35,514 bases of DNA from Rhizophagus sp. LPA8_4_AMF (GCA_021464525.1 JADRCO010000376.1:1-35514), one strand, 5' to 3'. Positions 23,670-34,111 are shown, counted from the first letter of the stretch. Notes: generated from the letters alone by a model not told the origin. Translations and numbers: made by a program.

Positions 23670-24483
23670 TTGAGCCTATCTATCATATTATATAATATGC
23701 ATCCTCAAATTTTACTTTCGGATTTATTTTCATTTAAAAATTTGAATTAAAAGTTTTAATTTTTTGCTTGATTTTAACATTTTTATGTGAATTAATAAAA
23801 ATATAATTTAAACATCGAAACTTAGCCTATGACGTATGACATTTCTATATTAGCCAACTGCAAACTATACCTGCTTGCATACGTGTCATTTTTTTTTTTA
23901 TTCTTCACTAGCAGAGATAAAATATCAGCCTGTGATTACGAATTAGTGATGGAAAAAAAAAAATAAAACATTGAGAGATGCATATTTATTTCCTTACATA
24001 TCTCAACAAATTTAACAGCTTATAGATTTAGAAACTGAGAAAGCTAATTCACTTGTGCAGGTATGGTCGTACTTATTTAATATGAACGATACAATTTTTT
24101 AGTAAATTTTTTATTTGATTATTTTGAAGTATAAAATAATATGCATTATATAATCTATGTTGTATTCATCCATTTTACCGACACCTGTGTCACCGATATA
24201 AAATTTGCTTGCCATTTTACTGACATCCGAAACACTTAAGCTCCGGACTACACATACTCTATAACTGACTAATTATTTTTTTATCAATATAAGATCATCA
24301 CATGCTTTCATATGATTGAGGCTATTTTCATTTTTATTAAATTTTTAATAATTTTTCAATATATACATACTATATAAAAATAGTAAAAATTCAAATACGA
24401 TCTTTTATAAGAGATTAAGTAGTTATTAACTTTTTAATGTGTAGTTACTTGGCTAGCTAAAATCCATTGAGCTTTCTTATTTG
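23670..24483. other. Intergenic
   Basis: No gene recognised. A short repeated phrase CCATTTTAC(C/T)GACA occurs near 24171 and 24213. The right part holds the 3' flank of the minus-strand peptide gene. Confidence 0.5.
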
Positions 24484-24712
24484 TCAGTATTCCCAATCCA
24501 ATTGAGCTTCTGCGTCTGCGTCTGCGTCACGTTTATAACTTTGTGGTGCTGCATCTGCGTCACGTAAATTATTATTAAAAGAATTCGTTTGGTAATTAAT
24601 ATTAAAAAAGAGAAAAAAATTTCTTTTAAAATAAAGAGATTATTTATTTACCAGCTAAAGCAATAGTAAAGATAGTGAAGACGAAAATCAGCAATGAGTA
24701 TTTTAATTGCAT
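24484..24712 (-). CDS. Secreted Kex2-processed peptide precursor (alpha-factor-like or RiPP-like), 43 aa
   Basis: Exon 1 (24712-24652) encodes MQLKYSLLIFVFTIFTIALA, a textbook signal peptide with an A-L-A cleavage site. A 97-bp GT-AG intron (24651-24555) follows. Exon 2 (24554-24484) encodes DAAPQSY, then KR, then DADADAEA, then QLDWEY and stop. Total 132 bp, in phase. KR is the Kex2 site. The alternating xA spacer is the kind removed by Ste13-type dipeptidyl aminopeptidase, as in yeast alpha-factor precursors (KR-EAEA-peptide). Predicted products are APQSY and QLDWEY, both ending in Tyr. The intron is retained-lethal (stop after two codons). Tandem GCAG acceptors at 24555 and 24549 both keep the frame, the second dropping only DA. 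Unspliced DNA also codes RDADA just before the acceptor. The layout also fits dikaritin-type RiPP precursors, whose cores contain Tyr. Pheromone versus RiPP cannot be decided here. Confidence 0.75.
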
Positions 24713-24814
24713 GATTAATTTTGTGTTCAGTATGTTATATAAAATTCTTATTTCGTTGTTTGTTAATTTGTTTTTATAACAATAAGAAATTTTCTCTCCT
24801 CATTTTCAAAAGTG

Positions 24815-24822
24815 TTTATATA
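24815..24822 (-). promoter_or_regulatory. TATA box of the secreted peptide gene
   Basis: TATATAAA on the minus strand, about 103 bp upstream of the ATG at 24712. It is followed by a purine-rich leader. A perfect TATA at this spacing supports a real, possibly strongly induced gene. Confidence 0.6.
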
Positions 24823-24859
24823 AGAAAATTTTTCCATAGTAACACGTATTTGATTACAT

Positions 24860-25108
24860 TTTTTTTTTCATATTATTACCAATGAAGGCGAAGTAAAGGA
24901 AGTGTATACAAGAGTATTTTTGCAACGTTTTTCTATAGTATTGCGCCTTATTAAATTTACAATTGAAGAGCTGAGCCACTTTAAAAATAATGTGAAAATG
25001 AGAGATTTTGTTGTCAATAATTATTTTGAGCCGCAATCATCTTGTTTTATTAACGAGGGCGAAGCTAAAAGAAATGTTACGAGAGTATTTTTTGCCACGT
25101 TTTTATGA
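24860..25108 (+). other. Coding-like fragment with an internal duplicated segment
   Basis: A plus-strand frame without an ATG is open from about 24860 to the stop at 25108. It contains two related segments, TNEGEVKEVYTRVFLQRF (about 24878-24931) and INEGEAKRNVTRVFFATF (about 25050-25103), about 170 bp apart. The DNA shows the same direct repeat. The family is not recognised and it has no start codon, so it is probably a relic of a repeated gene or element. It ends five bases before the MITE at 25113. Confidence 0.3.
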
Positions 25109-25112
25109 TTTT

Positions 25113-25337
25113 CCCAGCGTAACCTGAAAAAATGTCACGAAGACTTACGTGACTGTTATTAATCACCGGTCTCACACCCTACCGCGTTTCCCATTTCCAT
25201 AAGTATCTGAGGGACAGTTTTTTTCGAGTAGGCAAAAACTTATTCATCATTATTATTCGTCACACCGAATTTTCACGTGTTAGTGCATAACGCCGTAATG
25301 CCGGCCATTTCGTGACATTTTTTCAGGTTACGCTGGG
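25113..25337. mobile_element. MITE of 225 bp with perfect 28-bp inverted ends
   Basis: 25113-25140 and 25310-25337 are perfect inverted repeats beginning CCCAGCGTAACCTGAAAAAA. No matching target-site duplication is evident at the flanks, so the superfamily is open. Ends resembling CAGCG would suit hAT, but the expected 8-bp duplication is missing. The interior is more GC-rich than its surroundings and holds a CACGTG and a CCGGCC. The perfect ends suggest recent activity or recent arrival by recombination. Confidence 0.82.
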
Positions 25338-26319
25338 GTAGTCCGTTTTTATACACTGCGCCATATCAAAGCATGAGATGAGCAACTTCGAATCAACAAC
25401 TTGGATATGGTGTTTGTAGCTTTAATGATTACATCAAGTAAAGAATGCTTATGTTATATATTATATATATTAAATAACAGAGTAATGTGAAATCGAGCGG
25501 AAGTGATGAGTAGGGTATATCACGTGAAATAATCCACTCACGTATATAATTACTATAAAAAATTTTTTAGAAAAATGATCCCATGTCTGAGTTTCTTTGG
25601 AATAAAAACTAGAAAAATGATCATTTATCGGAGTTTTCCAAAAATTTTTTTATAGGGAATTTGTAAAGTGAAAACTACTTATTCGAAGAACCGGATTTCT
25701 TTAGGTGTGTTTTCAAGCATTTCCCAATATGCATCCCAGGGAGTCAAAAACAATGTATTTTCCTATGTAATGATCAAATACAATCAGTTTTTTTCGACTT
25801 AGCCTAGCCAATATACCTCTCCTGCTCTCACTGCAGTATGTTTGTTTCGTGTTATCCACTGCCTGTAGATATCTTTTTTTTCATCCATTGCACATGAGTT
25901 TCTTTTCTTTAATATATCTCCGTTCATTATATGTGCGTATCCTTTATCTAATATGTAGTCTCTCAACCATCGTATGTACGTTTCCTTCCTTTACAGTAAA
26001 TAGTTCACAAAAATTACTTGCGTAAAAAAGAAAGGTAACTGATCATACTTCTATGGTAACAACTAGAAAATGAGTGTTTATGAACAATATCCCATATTTA
26101 GCATATCTATCCTATGACATCTTGCCGCTTAACCAAGGAGAGTATCTCCTAAGACCTCTAGTTAAATAAGACTCTTGGTCTTATTGAATCAATAAATAGT
26201 CATACTCATGGATACCCTTCAGGTATGTAATTTGAAATTTTCTCAAACACGAAGTGATACAATTATTACCAATAACGAGAAGGTTCCAAGGAAATATAGC
26301 CAACACACTATTAAAATAA
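25338..26319. other. Intergenic
   Basis: No gene supported. A short direct repeat TAGAAAAATGATC occurs at about 25569 and 25611, and a TCACGTGA palindrome is at 25520-25527. Confidence 0.5.
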
Positions 26320-26526
26320 GAACAAGATCAAATATTTCGAAAAAATGAATGTATCTGCATAATTTGCAATTGCAAATACCATTGGGAAACTTTGATGCGT
26401 CGTTATACAAATCCAATCTCTGCTCCCTGCGAAATAGTTACTTCCCTAAATAATATTATCGATCATGTTACTGATGACGCAATGAAGACTCTAGTTAAAT
26501 TACTTTCCTTTGGCATCACTACCTAA
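26320..26526 (+). other. Coding-like open segment, unknown
   Basis: Plus-strand frame open for 68 codons with no ATG near its start. It encodes a Cys-rich patch ECICIICNCKYHWETL followed by MRRYTNPISAPCEI. The C..C spacing hints at a zinc-binding finger but matches no family I know. Probably an exon or a relic. Confidence 0.25.
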
Positions 26527-26608
26527 AAACGTTTGATTTCCACATACAGTCTTGGGAGGAGTTTCTTTTAGAGATATTCGTGAGGACATTGCTGCGCAAT
26601 GTAACACA

Positions 26609-27180
26609 TTAATTCGTGTAGTTTTCAACCATTTTTGTTTGTCTAATAGTAACAACTCGCCTAACTGCATTGCTCGATTGTGCATCAACATAATGATGAT
26701 GTAGTGAAGATGATGGCGGAGAGAAAGGAATCGGAGATATTGTAGTCAGAGCTTTCTGAGAAGATAATGGTGGTTTCTGTAAACTCTAAATTCCAAAAAG
26801 GACGAACTAAAGAATCACATGTAAGTAAAGATAATAATTCTCTATACACATCTCATTCAGATAACTTATTGGCAACGATTCCATCGGAATCCCTTTCAGG
26901 TGATTTAATATACACTTGCTGGTCTGTTTCTGCGGTGCTTTCTTGTTGGATACCTCTCTTTGTTATCGACTCAATTTTATCTCGAAGATAAATTTCACAG
27001 GTTAGGGATACTGCCGTTCTCTTTACTGGTGTAGTTAGTTATGAACTTGGGCTACTAGTAGCATTAGAGAAGTTGCTATTGTCATCTTCATTGTCCTCTA
27101 AATCCCAACTTCACACCGAAATCTCCGATAGAGTTAGTAGAAGACACTCTTTTTCTAGTTTATATTCATCCAAGTCCCAT
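26609..27180 (-). pseudogene. Interrupted gene of unknown family
   Basis: On the minus strand, after a possible acceptor (AG at 27182-27181), the sequence reads as coding in mostly one frame. It has an acidic start (WDLDEYKLEKE), a DLEDNEDDN stretch, a Lys/Arg/Glu-rich middle (EIYLRDKIESITKRGIQQ) and a Pro/Ser/His-rich part in a second frame (PIPFSPPSSSLHHH). Several stops and at least one frame change interrupt it. Base composition is more balanced than in the flanks. I cannot name the family; a decayed host gene is the simplest reading. Confidence 0.4.
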
Positions 27181-27840
27181 CTATATTATGTGAAATAATC
27201 ATATGTTACTAAATCCAGAGTTTTTCGAAACTATGAACAAATGTCGAAATAAAAAAAGTTTTACCTTTTTATATTGCAAACTCAATGCAAAGTAATGCTC
27301 TTCAGGCATTCCCTAATCATTTCTTCATTTCCATTTTTTTTTTTTGAAAAACCGTATGCGTTTGATATTAATAGTACGAATAATACGATACATTATAACT
27401 TGTAATAAAGGACTATGTAAAGATTTTTTCTGAAATAGGAAGACCATTAAGATACTTGCATAGTGTACTTCGAATGGATACAAGTAGGCATTCATAATAA
27501 TTCTTCGATTAGAAGTTGCCCTTCTTTGTATAATAAAGAATACTTACATTTTTGTCCACAGTAAAAAGTGCTTTGATCGAAGTCTTCACTTTCTCTATAA
27601 AACGGGTGATCTGACTGTTATTTAGATTCTGCCAAAAATTTAGATGAAGAAGTAACAATTACTTCACGGCAACAAAGTTCCAATGTCATGTTCACATATA
27701 AAGTAAAAAATTAAGATATGATGCCCTTGGTCTAATAATATCATGAATATTGACTTCGCATTGTAACATTTTTATTTAATATGAAATACAGTGAACACAT
27801 ATCAATATTACATAAAACTATCATAGTATCGTATAACAGT
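27181..27840. other. Intergenic
   Basis: No gene seen. Possible upstream exons of the interrupted gene could lie here, but no motif supports one. Confidence 0.4.
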
Positions 27841-28265
27841 TTAAAGCCTAATTAATTTCCAGATATTAGTTATTGATAGATACAACAGTTTAATGTTAAT
27901 TCAACAATTATTCTAAGTTGATAATTTGAAATTCTTGCTTTGATTATTTCCACCAATAAGTCCGCTTACCTGACCGGCGAAATCCAAGCCAACATTAGCA
28001 TAATAAAATCAAAATGACTTAGTAATGCTGTCGAATATATATATATACTGTATAAATTTGAACTTAATTGTTGATACTTGATAATGTGGGTATTTACTGT
28101 TTATATGGTTGATAATGTGGGTATTTACTGTTTATATGGACTTGGGTAATCTAACGGGGAGTCGACTAGATATATTATGTTGATTTGGATGATTCTTCAG
28201 TTTGACAATCCCAAAATCTACTAGCGTAATAATTTTAAAATGAAACAAAACTTTTAGACGATATT
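27841..28265. repeat. Displaced copy of the kinase-unit upstream flank
   Basis: 27843-27925 matches 15822-15910 and 28050-28255 matches about 16050-16210 in the same order and orientation, with more divergence than between the first two units. No kinase gene is attached, so this is an orphan piece of the unit. Confidence 0.6.
28078..28139. repeat. 31-bp tandem duplication
   Basis: TTGATAATGTGGGTATTTAC plus the following 11 bases occurs twice head-to-tail (28078-28108 and 28109-28139) with no difference. It is a recent local duplication absent from the corresponding place in the other units. Confidence 0.9.
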
Positions 28266-29275
28266 TTTATTACTAAATTTCCAAGCAGACCGAAAACCAT
28301 TATTGGACATATGGTCTACTAACTGTCCATTAACAGACCATCCACAGGTTGAACGTTACATTATTGTCCGAAACGTAAGCGTAGGTCACTCATGATTATT
28401 GGGTATACTCCATTTTGGATTCTTGTCTGTCCGCACGCGTTTAAATATTCTAGTATTATTGTGTGACAATAAATATGTTATAGATTAGTCATGTTCTGCG
28501 CACATGATCTATGTACAATGATCCGGATTTATTTTATTTTATTTTAGGTTATTATTATTATTATCTATATTACCTATGAAAGTATAGATATACAAAATTT
28601 ATTAACTAACTTTGTATAATAAAAATTACATAAAACAATATAGATAAGTCATATAATTAAACCTGGAAAATTTTTGGATAATGTTTCGATCGTGAAACAA
28701 TTTGTATGTATTTTTTCATTGGCAGAAAAATGTTAAAAACTAAAGGTACTACATTTATTTACTTTCGTTATAATAGATTGCAGATTTTTTCTTTAAATAG
28801 TTTTTGCTCTTATACATTACAAATGTTAATAAACAAGCTACAATACTATTCCCAATACATTTTGTTATGGTTCAAATCTTCCATGTTCTTGGTGTAGTTT
28901 TGGCGATTTTTTAGTACTCTAAATATCATTAATCTTTTCCAATAATATAAAATTTGGCCGAATATTTTTTAACTATAGATGACATTTTTACTTATCGTTA
29001 TTACGTGATTCCTCTAATAATACATCCATTACAAGCCTTAATATGACACGTTAACAATTTTTTAGAATATTTCGTGAGGTGCGTAAAAGATCGATCAAGT
29101 TTATAATTGCCGAAAATAATCATCCGGATCATGTGCACAAATCATGTGTAACCTGCCAACAAATCCGGCTAGGATCGTTTTATAACAACCTAGATATCAC
29201 ATGAATAATTTTTTAATTTTATTACCCAGGTAGGTCATCATAATATGATGTATACAATGTATAAAAGCAAAATAA
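28266..29275. other. About 1 kb inserted into the displaced flank, no gene
   Basis: Homology to the kinase unit stops near 28265 and resumes near 29280. The 1 kb between has no supported gene and no clear terminal repeats, only a hairpin around TGGTCT...AGACCA (28309-28337). It could be an old insertion or unrelated DNA. Confidence 0.4.
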
Positions 29276-29279
29276 ATTG

Positions 29280-29470
29280 AAATTTAATTATTAAATCGCT
29301 ATATAGTACGATTCCTTCATTATGTAAGCATGAAATAATGGAAAATCAAAACCAATCATATTTAATCGTTGAAGCAGGCACGCATTGAAGAAAACTTCAA
29401 TAATTTTAATTGTTTGGTAAATTCGATATCGCTTGTCACGAACTATAAACATAATCAACTGGCTCACTCA
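29280..29470. repeat. Second part of the displaced kinase-unit flank
   Basis: It resembles 16440-16630 and 20450-20640 (TTAATCGCTATATA..., CATGAAATA...GGAAAATC, ...CGTCGCTTGCGA-like, CACGAACTATAA). Same orientation as 27841-28265. Confidence 0.55.
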
Positions 29471-29839
29471 ACGAGTTGAGCAATCTATAGGTAATATATG
29501 TCAAAGGCTAGATGATTAGATGTAAATTTATTTATAGTATGTAAATTGTTTTTTAACAAAATTTATGATCTTACCGATACTCGTAAAAAAATAACGTTTA
29601 CCGCAATATAATGAAGTATAATCAATATCAAACTATGAAAATTAGTAAGCAAATTATATTTATTATATTTGATCACTCAGCTAATAGGTTTCATAGTCTT
29701 TAAGCAAAATCAATCAGGCAACTTTTTCAATGACCAAGCTAATACACGGATGACACGATTGTTAAAAAGTGACTACATATCCCACTTTAGAGCCATTATT
29801 TTGTCTCGAATTTTTAACAAAGTTCATTACGTTGAACTT
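29471..29839. other. Intergenic
   Basis: No coding sequence supported. The right end may belong to the LINE relic. Confidence 0.4.
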
Positions 29840-30085
29840 AATTAACTGGGCCGCTACGCAAAAATTCAGCCATGTAACGTCTCATTCTTCTACAACCAAT
29901 AATTAAAAAGCGACGTTAGACGTCCTACATCGTAATTTTACGGACCTTTATCCAAACGACCTCTTATGTCAATCTTGCAAAACATTGATAGAAAGCAATT
30001 CGCACATTTGGCTTTGCTCATCAAATCATTCGGAACTTTTTGTCCAGCTTACCCAAACAAAAATTTACTCCTCAAAAGTGATTCA
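29840..30085 (+). mobile_element. LINE relic (C-terminal zinc-knuckle part)
   Basis: The plus-strand frame reads KATLDVLHRNFTDLYPND, then CQSC...SHIWLC. This is the LPT...L..R.P.LY and C-x2-C-x9-H-x3-C arrangement found at the C-terminus of many Rhizophagus non-LTR (LINE) reverse-transcriptase proteins, known to me from memory. A stop lies just before the motif and no reverse-transcriptase domain is present, so this is a 5'-truncated or decayed copy. Confidence 0.5.
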
Positions 30086-30660
30086 TTTACGTTTTATTAC
30101 ACATTTTCGATATTCACATTAACACACCACTTTATATGTTAATACATGACTTTTGACTTTATGGATATTATTAAGATGCATGACTGTTGCATGTGAGCAT
30201 GTCAACAATTAACAATTTTTTTAATCTCCTTCGGAAGAAACGATTTAATAAAGTTATGCTTACTATTGTTGAGTGTAGATTCATTAAGTTAATTATTTTA
30301 TTTGGTAAACTAGAATTACTAGACATCATTATGTAATAAGGTTAAGTTCCATAATAAATAATATTGTTTACCTAAAATACTTGATATTTTATTTATGATA
30401 AAAAATTTATTGAAGCCTATTTTTGTCAAAAAAAAAAAATAAATTAAATTAAGATAAACGAATATAAAATACAATTTGAAGTCGTAGGAATGCACACAAC
30501 GATATCATTATACAATAGTGTTGCGGTTTAAATTCTATTGCAAAAAAAAAAGTATTCATAAAAATATTAATCATTGATTGATCTAAAAAGTCTTAAACAT
30601 ATAAAATCGAAATAAATTAAAAAATTTTGCTAAGTCGTAAACAAGCGAATATATTTAACC
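30086..30660. other. Intergenic, 3' flank of the HMG gene
   Basis: No gene. A small palindromic stretch around TGCATGACTGTTGCATG is at 30177-30193. The right part is the AT-rich 3' region of the minus-strand HMG gene. Confidence 0.5.
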
Positions 30661-31773
30661 CTAAATTTTACACAATAGTAGGATATTAAAAAGTCGCACA
30701 TAATCAGGAGAATAATAGATGCAACCAGATTCTTGCATTTGTTCCACATGAAAAGATGATACGCCTGATGATGATAGATCGCTCTCGCTGGTAGGTGAAC
30801 TGAAAATATATTTATTGTAATCATTATCTATGTGGACAATTGTACCAATTGGAAAGTAATGCATAGGATGATGTGATCGCATCATTTCATTAACATAATG
30901 ATCGTAAGAAGTATTGTATGTGTCAAATTGATCCATTGAATAGTCATTATTTGGAAAGTACATTTTGTTGGTAGGGTATTGATAAAATTGTTGTCGATAA
31001 GAATCATTAATGGTTTCAAGAGAGAATGAGATATCGTGAACTAATGAGTCGAAGTGAGTGTTGTGTGACGGAATTACTTGGATATTTTGTGTTGTTGTAA
31101 TCGATTCATCTATTGTATACGAATTTCCATCAGAGTGGAAATTTTCTTGCGAAGGAATTCTTAAATGGTCTTGTGGACAAAAATAATTCAATTCTGAATA
31201 CGTAGTCGTCCATGCTGAAGTAGTTGGTGAATAAGATGAAGGTAAATTATTTAAAGCGGGATTACACGAATTATTTAGATTTTGATAAGATTTTTTTTGA
31301 AGGGTGTTAGTTTTATTTTTTGTAATACGAGATTTACTTCGATTTGGTTTATAAACGTAACCCGGATTAAGTTCACTGTGTTCAAATTTTGCTACTTGTG
31401 AAAGGTTGGTAAATAATTTGTCAATTTCCGGATTGCATTCTTTCCAAACTTCGTTTGCAAAGCCGGATACGGTGGGAACTTGAAGCTTTGAGTCATTGAT
31501 AGCCTCTAGGAACATGGTACGAAAGATGATAAATTTATTGGGAGGTCGTGCAGGCTTATTAGGTTGCGGTTTGGATTTCTTATTAAAGAAACGATCTCTT
31601 ATTTCTTGTGTAGTAGGTACAGGAAAATCGAAAATTGTACCATCGTTCAAGCTCACAATCACTGAACAACGATTATTTATTGGTGAAAAGCCTAGAGTAA
31701 CTTTATCAACAAATTTCTTTTCATGGTGACTTGGGTTAGTATCTTGGTTAATTTTCGATTTATATTGCGACAT
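30661..31773 (-). CDS. MATA-HMG-box protein, 370 aa
   Basis: A single open frame. The HMG box covers about residues 73-146: RPPNKFIIFRTMF, then VSGFANEVWKECNPE, then FTNLSQVAKFEHSELNPGYV, the MATA_HMG signature (PRPPN.F.L.R, S...W, EH....P.Y.Y.P). Before it comes a short conserved N-terminal part with NDGTIFDFPVP; after it a basic stretch and a long Asn/Ser/Tyr-rich low-complexity tail. Family knowledge: sequence-specific DNA-binding regulators, greatly expanded in Rhizophagus and related to mating-type HMG genes. The frame also has an ATG at 31890, but that one sits immediately after a TATA box, so translation most likely starts at 31773, behind a T-rich leader. The nuclear targets are unknown. 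It is intact, with no visible intron. Confidence 0.85.
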   Translation of the reverse strand: MSQYKSKINQDTNPSHHEKKFVDKVTLGFSPINNRCSVIVSLNDGTIFDFPVPTTQEIRDRFFNKKSKPQPNKPARPPNKFIIFRTMFLEAINDSKLQVPTVSGFANEVWKECNPEIDKLFTNLSQVAKFEHSELNPGYVYKPNRSKSRITKNKTNTLQKKSYQNLNNSCNPALNNLPSSYSPTTSAWTTTYSELNYFCPQDHLRIPSQENFHSDGNSYTIDESITTTQNIQVIPSHNTHFDSLVHDISFSLETINDSYRQQFYQYPTNKMYFPNNDYSMDQFDTYNTSYDHYVNEMMRSHHPMHYFPIGTIVHIDNDYNKYIFSSPTSESDLSSSGVSSFHVEQMQESGCIYYSPDYVRLFNILLLCKI

Positions 31774-31890
31774 AATAAAAAAAATTATTTTTTGCGTTTG
31801 TGAATGTATGGTTTGAGTGAAAAAAAATGTACTAGAAAACGGAAACCGTTGTAAGCCCGGAGCGAAAAAATTTTTAAATTTTTTTACCAT

Positions 31891-31914
31891 CTTATATACT
31901 TATTATCTTATATA
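31891..31914 (-). promoter_or_regulatory. Twin TATA boxes of the HMG gene
   Basis: Two TATATAAG motifs, 16 bp apart (31891-31898 and 31907-31914), lie 118-141 bp before the ATG at 31773. Their place argues that the upstream ATG at 31890 is not the start. Confidence 0.6.
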
Positions 31915-33441
31915 CGTATTAATATATTGTTTATCTAATGTATCACAAATCCATTTTTATCTTAATTAAATGTAGCACTAAATTGCAATGACTTACGCGC
32001 AAACCATCACGTGACATTATTTGACTTACTTTTCAGAATAATATTTAGTCCTTCGCTTCGCTCCGGACAATAAAGTATTATAATTGGTGAATCGAAATTC
32101 ATTTGATTAATTAAAAGCTATTTTTATTATTTATTCTTTTATTCACTTGCTACAACATGAAGATTCTGGGGTAACACTTTTTTCTTTAAATAAGAAACTT
32201 CCTCGATGGCAAGATTGTCCATACTACAGACATTTTATTATTTTTATTATTTTAAAAAAAGTTTTACAATCATATGTTTAATTCAAATATTTTCGTAAAT
32301 TAAAAAAAATTGGAAATTTTGTTCTTAAATTTAAAATAATCAGGATCATTTTCAGTTGGCACAGCGAACATTTTCTGATTTTATAATGGTTTTTAGGTCT
32401 CGTTTATGAATAATGTATAATAATAATTTGAATTTTCCTAATCATAAACGGAAATCAAGAATTTATGCCAGCCCTAACTATATTAAGTTAATTCAACATG
32501 CATTCATTGTTGTGATTCGCATATTCGGAAAATAAAATATTTTTCATTGGTGCAATTGAATTTATTTTAAATTCGAAAATGAAATATTTTCATTGGTGCA
32601 CATTCGGTATTTTTCTTAATTGGAATTGATGCGTTATAATCTTTAATCTTCCATTAACTAAACAATGTATTATATTAATTAACAAAGACACATGTTTTAT
32701 TTTATTTTATTTATTGGAAACTTTATTTTTGAATATTTAATATTACGTTAGTTATCATGTGTAAAATTATTAGATAGCTTATAATGGTGATTGTATATAT
32801 TTATATGAAGCACGATCTTAATAATTACATATTATTGTATAACCATTAGGATTAATGCGTATCAATATAATGTCGATCAGCATAAAAAATATCAGGTCAA
32901 TTATACAGAATATTGTCTCTTAAATTCCCGCATAATCCTAATTGATTATACAATAATAAATTTTATTGTGCTATTATACTAATACAGTATATTTATTATA
33001 TTATTACATTAAGTATTTAACATATTTTCCATATTGCATTGCAGTCTTCCATGTTTTACATATTAATCCTATCTTTTCCTTTTCACTTTAGTCTCGTATG
33101 ACTAAAAAATGCTGTGATATTCTTATTATTCCATAACTCTCTTCCTATTTCATGTATAACCACATCTTGATAAAATTCATCAATATTCATATTTTCCTCA
33201 ACTGTAGGTCCTTCCCAGCCAAAACTGATATTTTACATTTACGAAATGTAAAAAAAAAAGATTATCGCTATGCATTTAAACGATCTGATGATTTATTTCG
33301 TGATACCAATTACATATCATAAGGTATATAAAAAAAAAAAGCCGTCCTCTCGTATCATTTTTAAAATTTTATGTTTTGAGAATCTAAAAATATTTTTTGC
33401 CCGGCCTTATCTTATCTATTCCGATTCCTTCTTATCTTATC
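31915..33441. other. Intergenic
   Basis: No gene. It has a TCACGTGA at 32007-32014 and a direct repeat of about 25 bp, GAAAAT(A/G)AAATATTTT..CATTGGTGCA, at about 32527 and 32576. Confidence 0.5.
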
Positions 33442-33550
33442 TTAATCTTTTTTTCATATCCATTTTTTTTATATTCATTGTATTTTAATCTTTTTTTCAT
33501 ATCCATTTTTTTTTTATATTCGCTGCAATTTAATCTTTTTTTGTATATGT
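33442..33550. repeat. Tandem repeat, 43-45 bp period, about 2.4 copies
   Basis: Units start TTAATCTTTTTTTCATATCC at 33442 and 33485, with a partial third at 33530. Length differences lie in the T runs. Confidence 0.85.
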
Positions 33551-33595
33551 ATAAGGCGACTTAACTGAAACCAAATGTTAAAATTTGATTTTTGT

Positions 33596-33637
33596 ATACA
33601 ATATGCATCTGATAACATACAATATGCATCTGATAAC
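33596..33637. repeat. 21-bp tandem duplication
   Basis: The word ATACAATATGCATCTGATAA plus C occurs twice in direct succession with no difference (33596-33616 and 33617-33637). Confidence 0.9.
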
Positions 33638-34111
33638 AATACATTCCAAAATTGTTTTCATTATAGAATAATAGCAAAATGCAGAAATTTTAAAATGAAA
33701 AGTTCCTTTATAATAAAATCAAACTTTATACTATTAAATCTATCATTACGAAAAAGAGTCTACTGTATGTAGTTCTTAACGTTTGTTTTTTTGCTTTGAT
33801 TATAATTCTGTTAAAACTATAAGTTAAGTCTCTCGTTTGGCCCATTCCTCTTTTGGTCAATCGTCAATTTTTTAAATACGGGCAAACGATTCCTATTTGA
33901 ACGAGCATGTTAACAAATTAATAATTCCGTCTGCACTAAAGCTAACTCTGCAATGCATTCCTGCACAGTACATTAAAAATTTATTTTTTATTATAAAAAT
34001 TTACATTATAATATTAGATTTACAAAAAGTCAGAAATACGACTTCTATATAACAGATATAAAAAGTTTTACTTTTAATAATTTAATAGCTTACTTTTTGT
34101 GTAATAAGTAA
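33638..34111. other. Intergenic
   Basis: No gene or repeat worth naming was seen here. Confidence 0.4.

Noticed and set aside
28706-28897. Plus-strand open frame
   Set aside because: Low-complexity Tyr/Phe/Leu translation of AT-rich DNA, no supporting signal.
30630-31729. Open frames overlapping the HMG gene on both strands
   Set aside because: Shadows of the HMG gene in other frames.
31774-31890. N-terminal extension of the HMG protein from the ATG at 31890
   Set aside because: A TATA box lies directly before that ATG and the 39 residues look like translated leader sequence.
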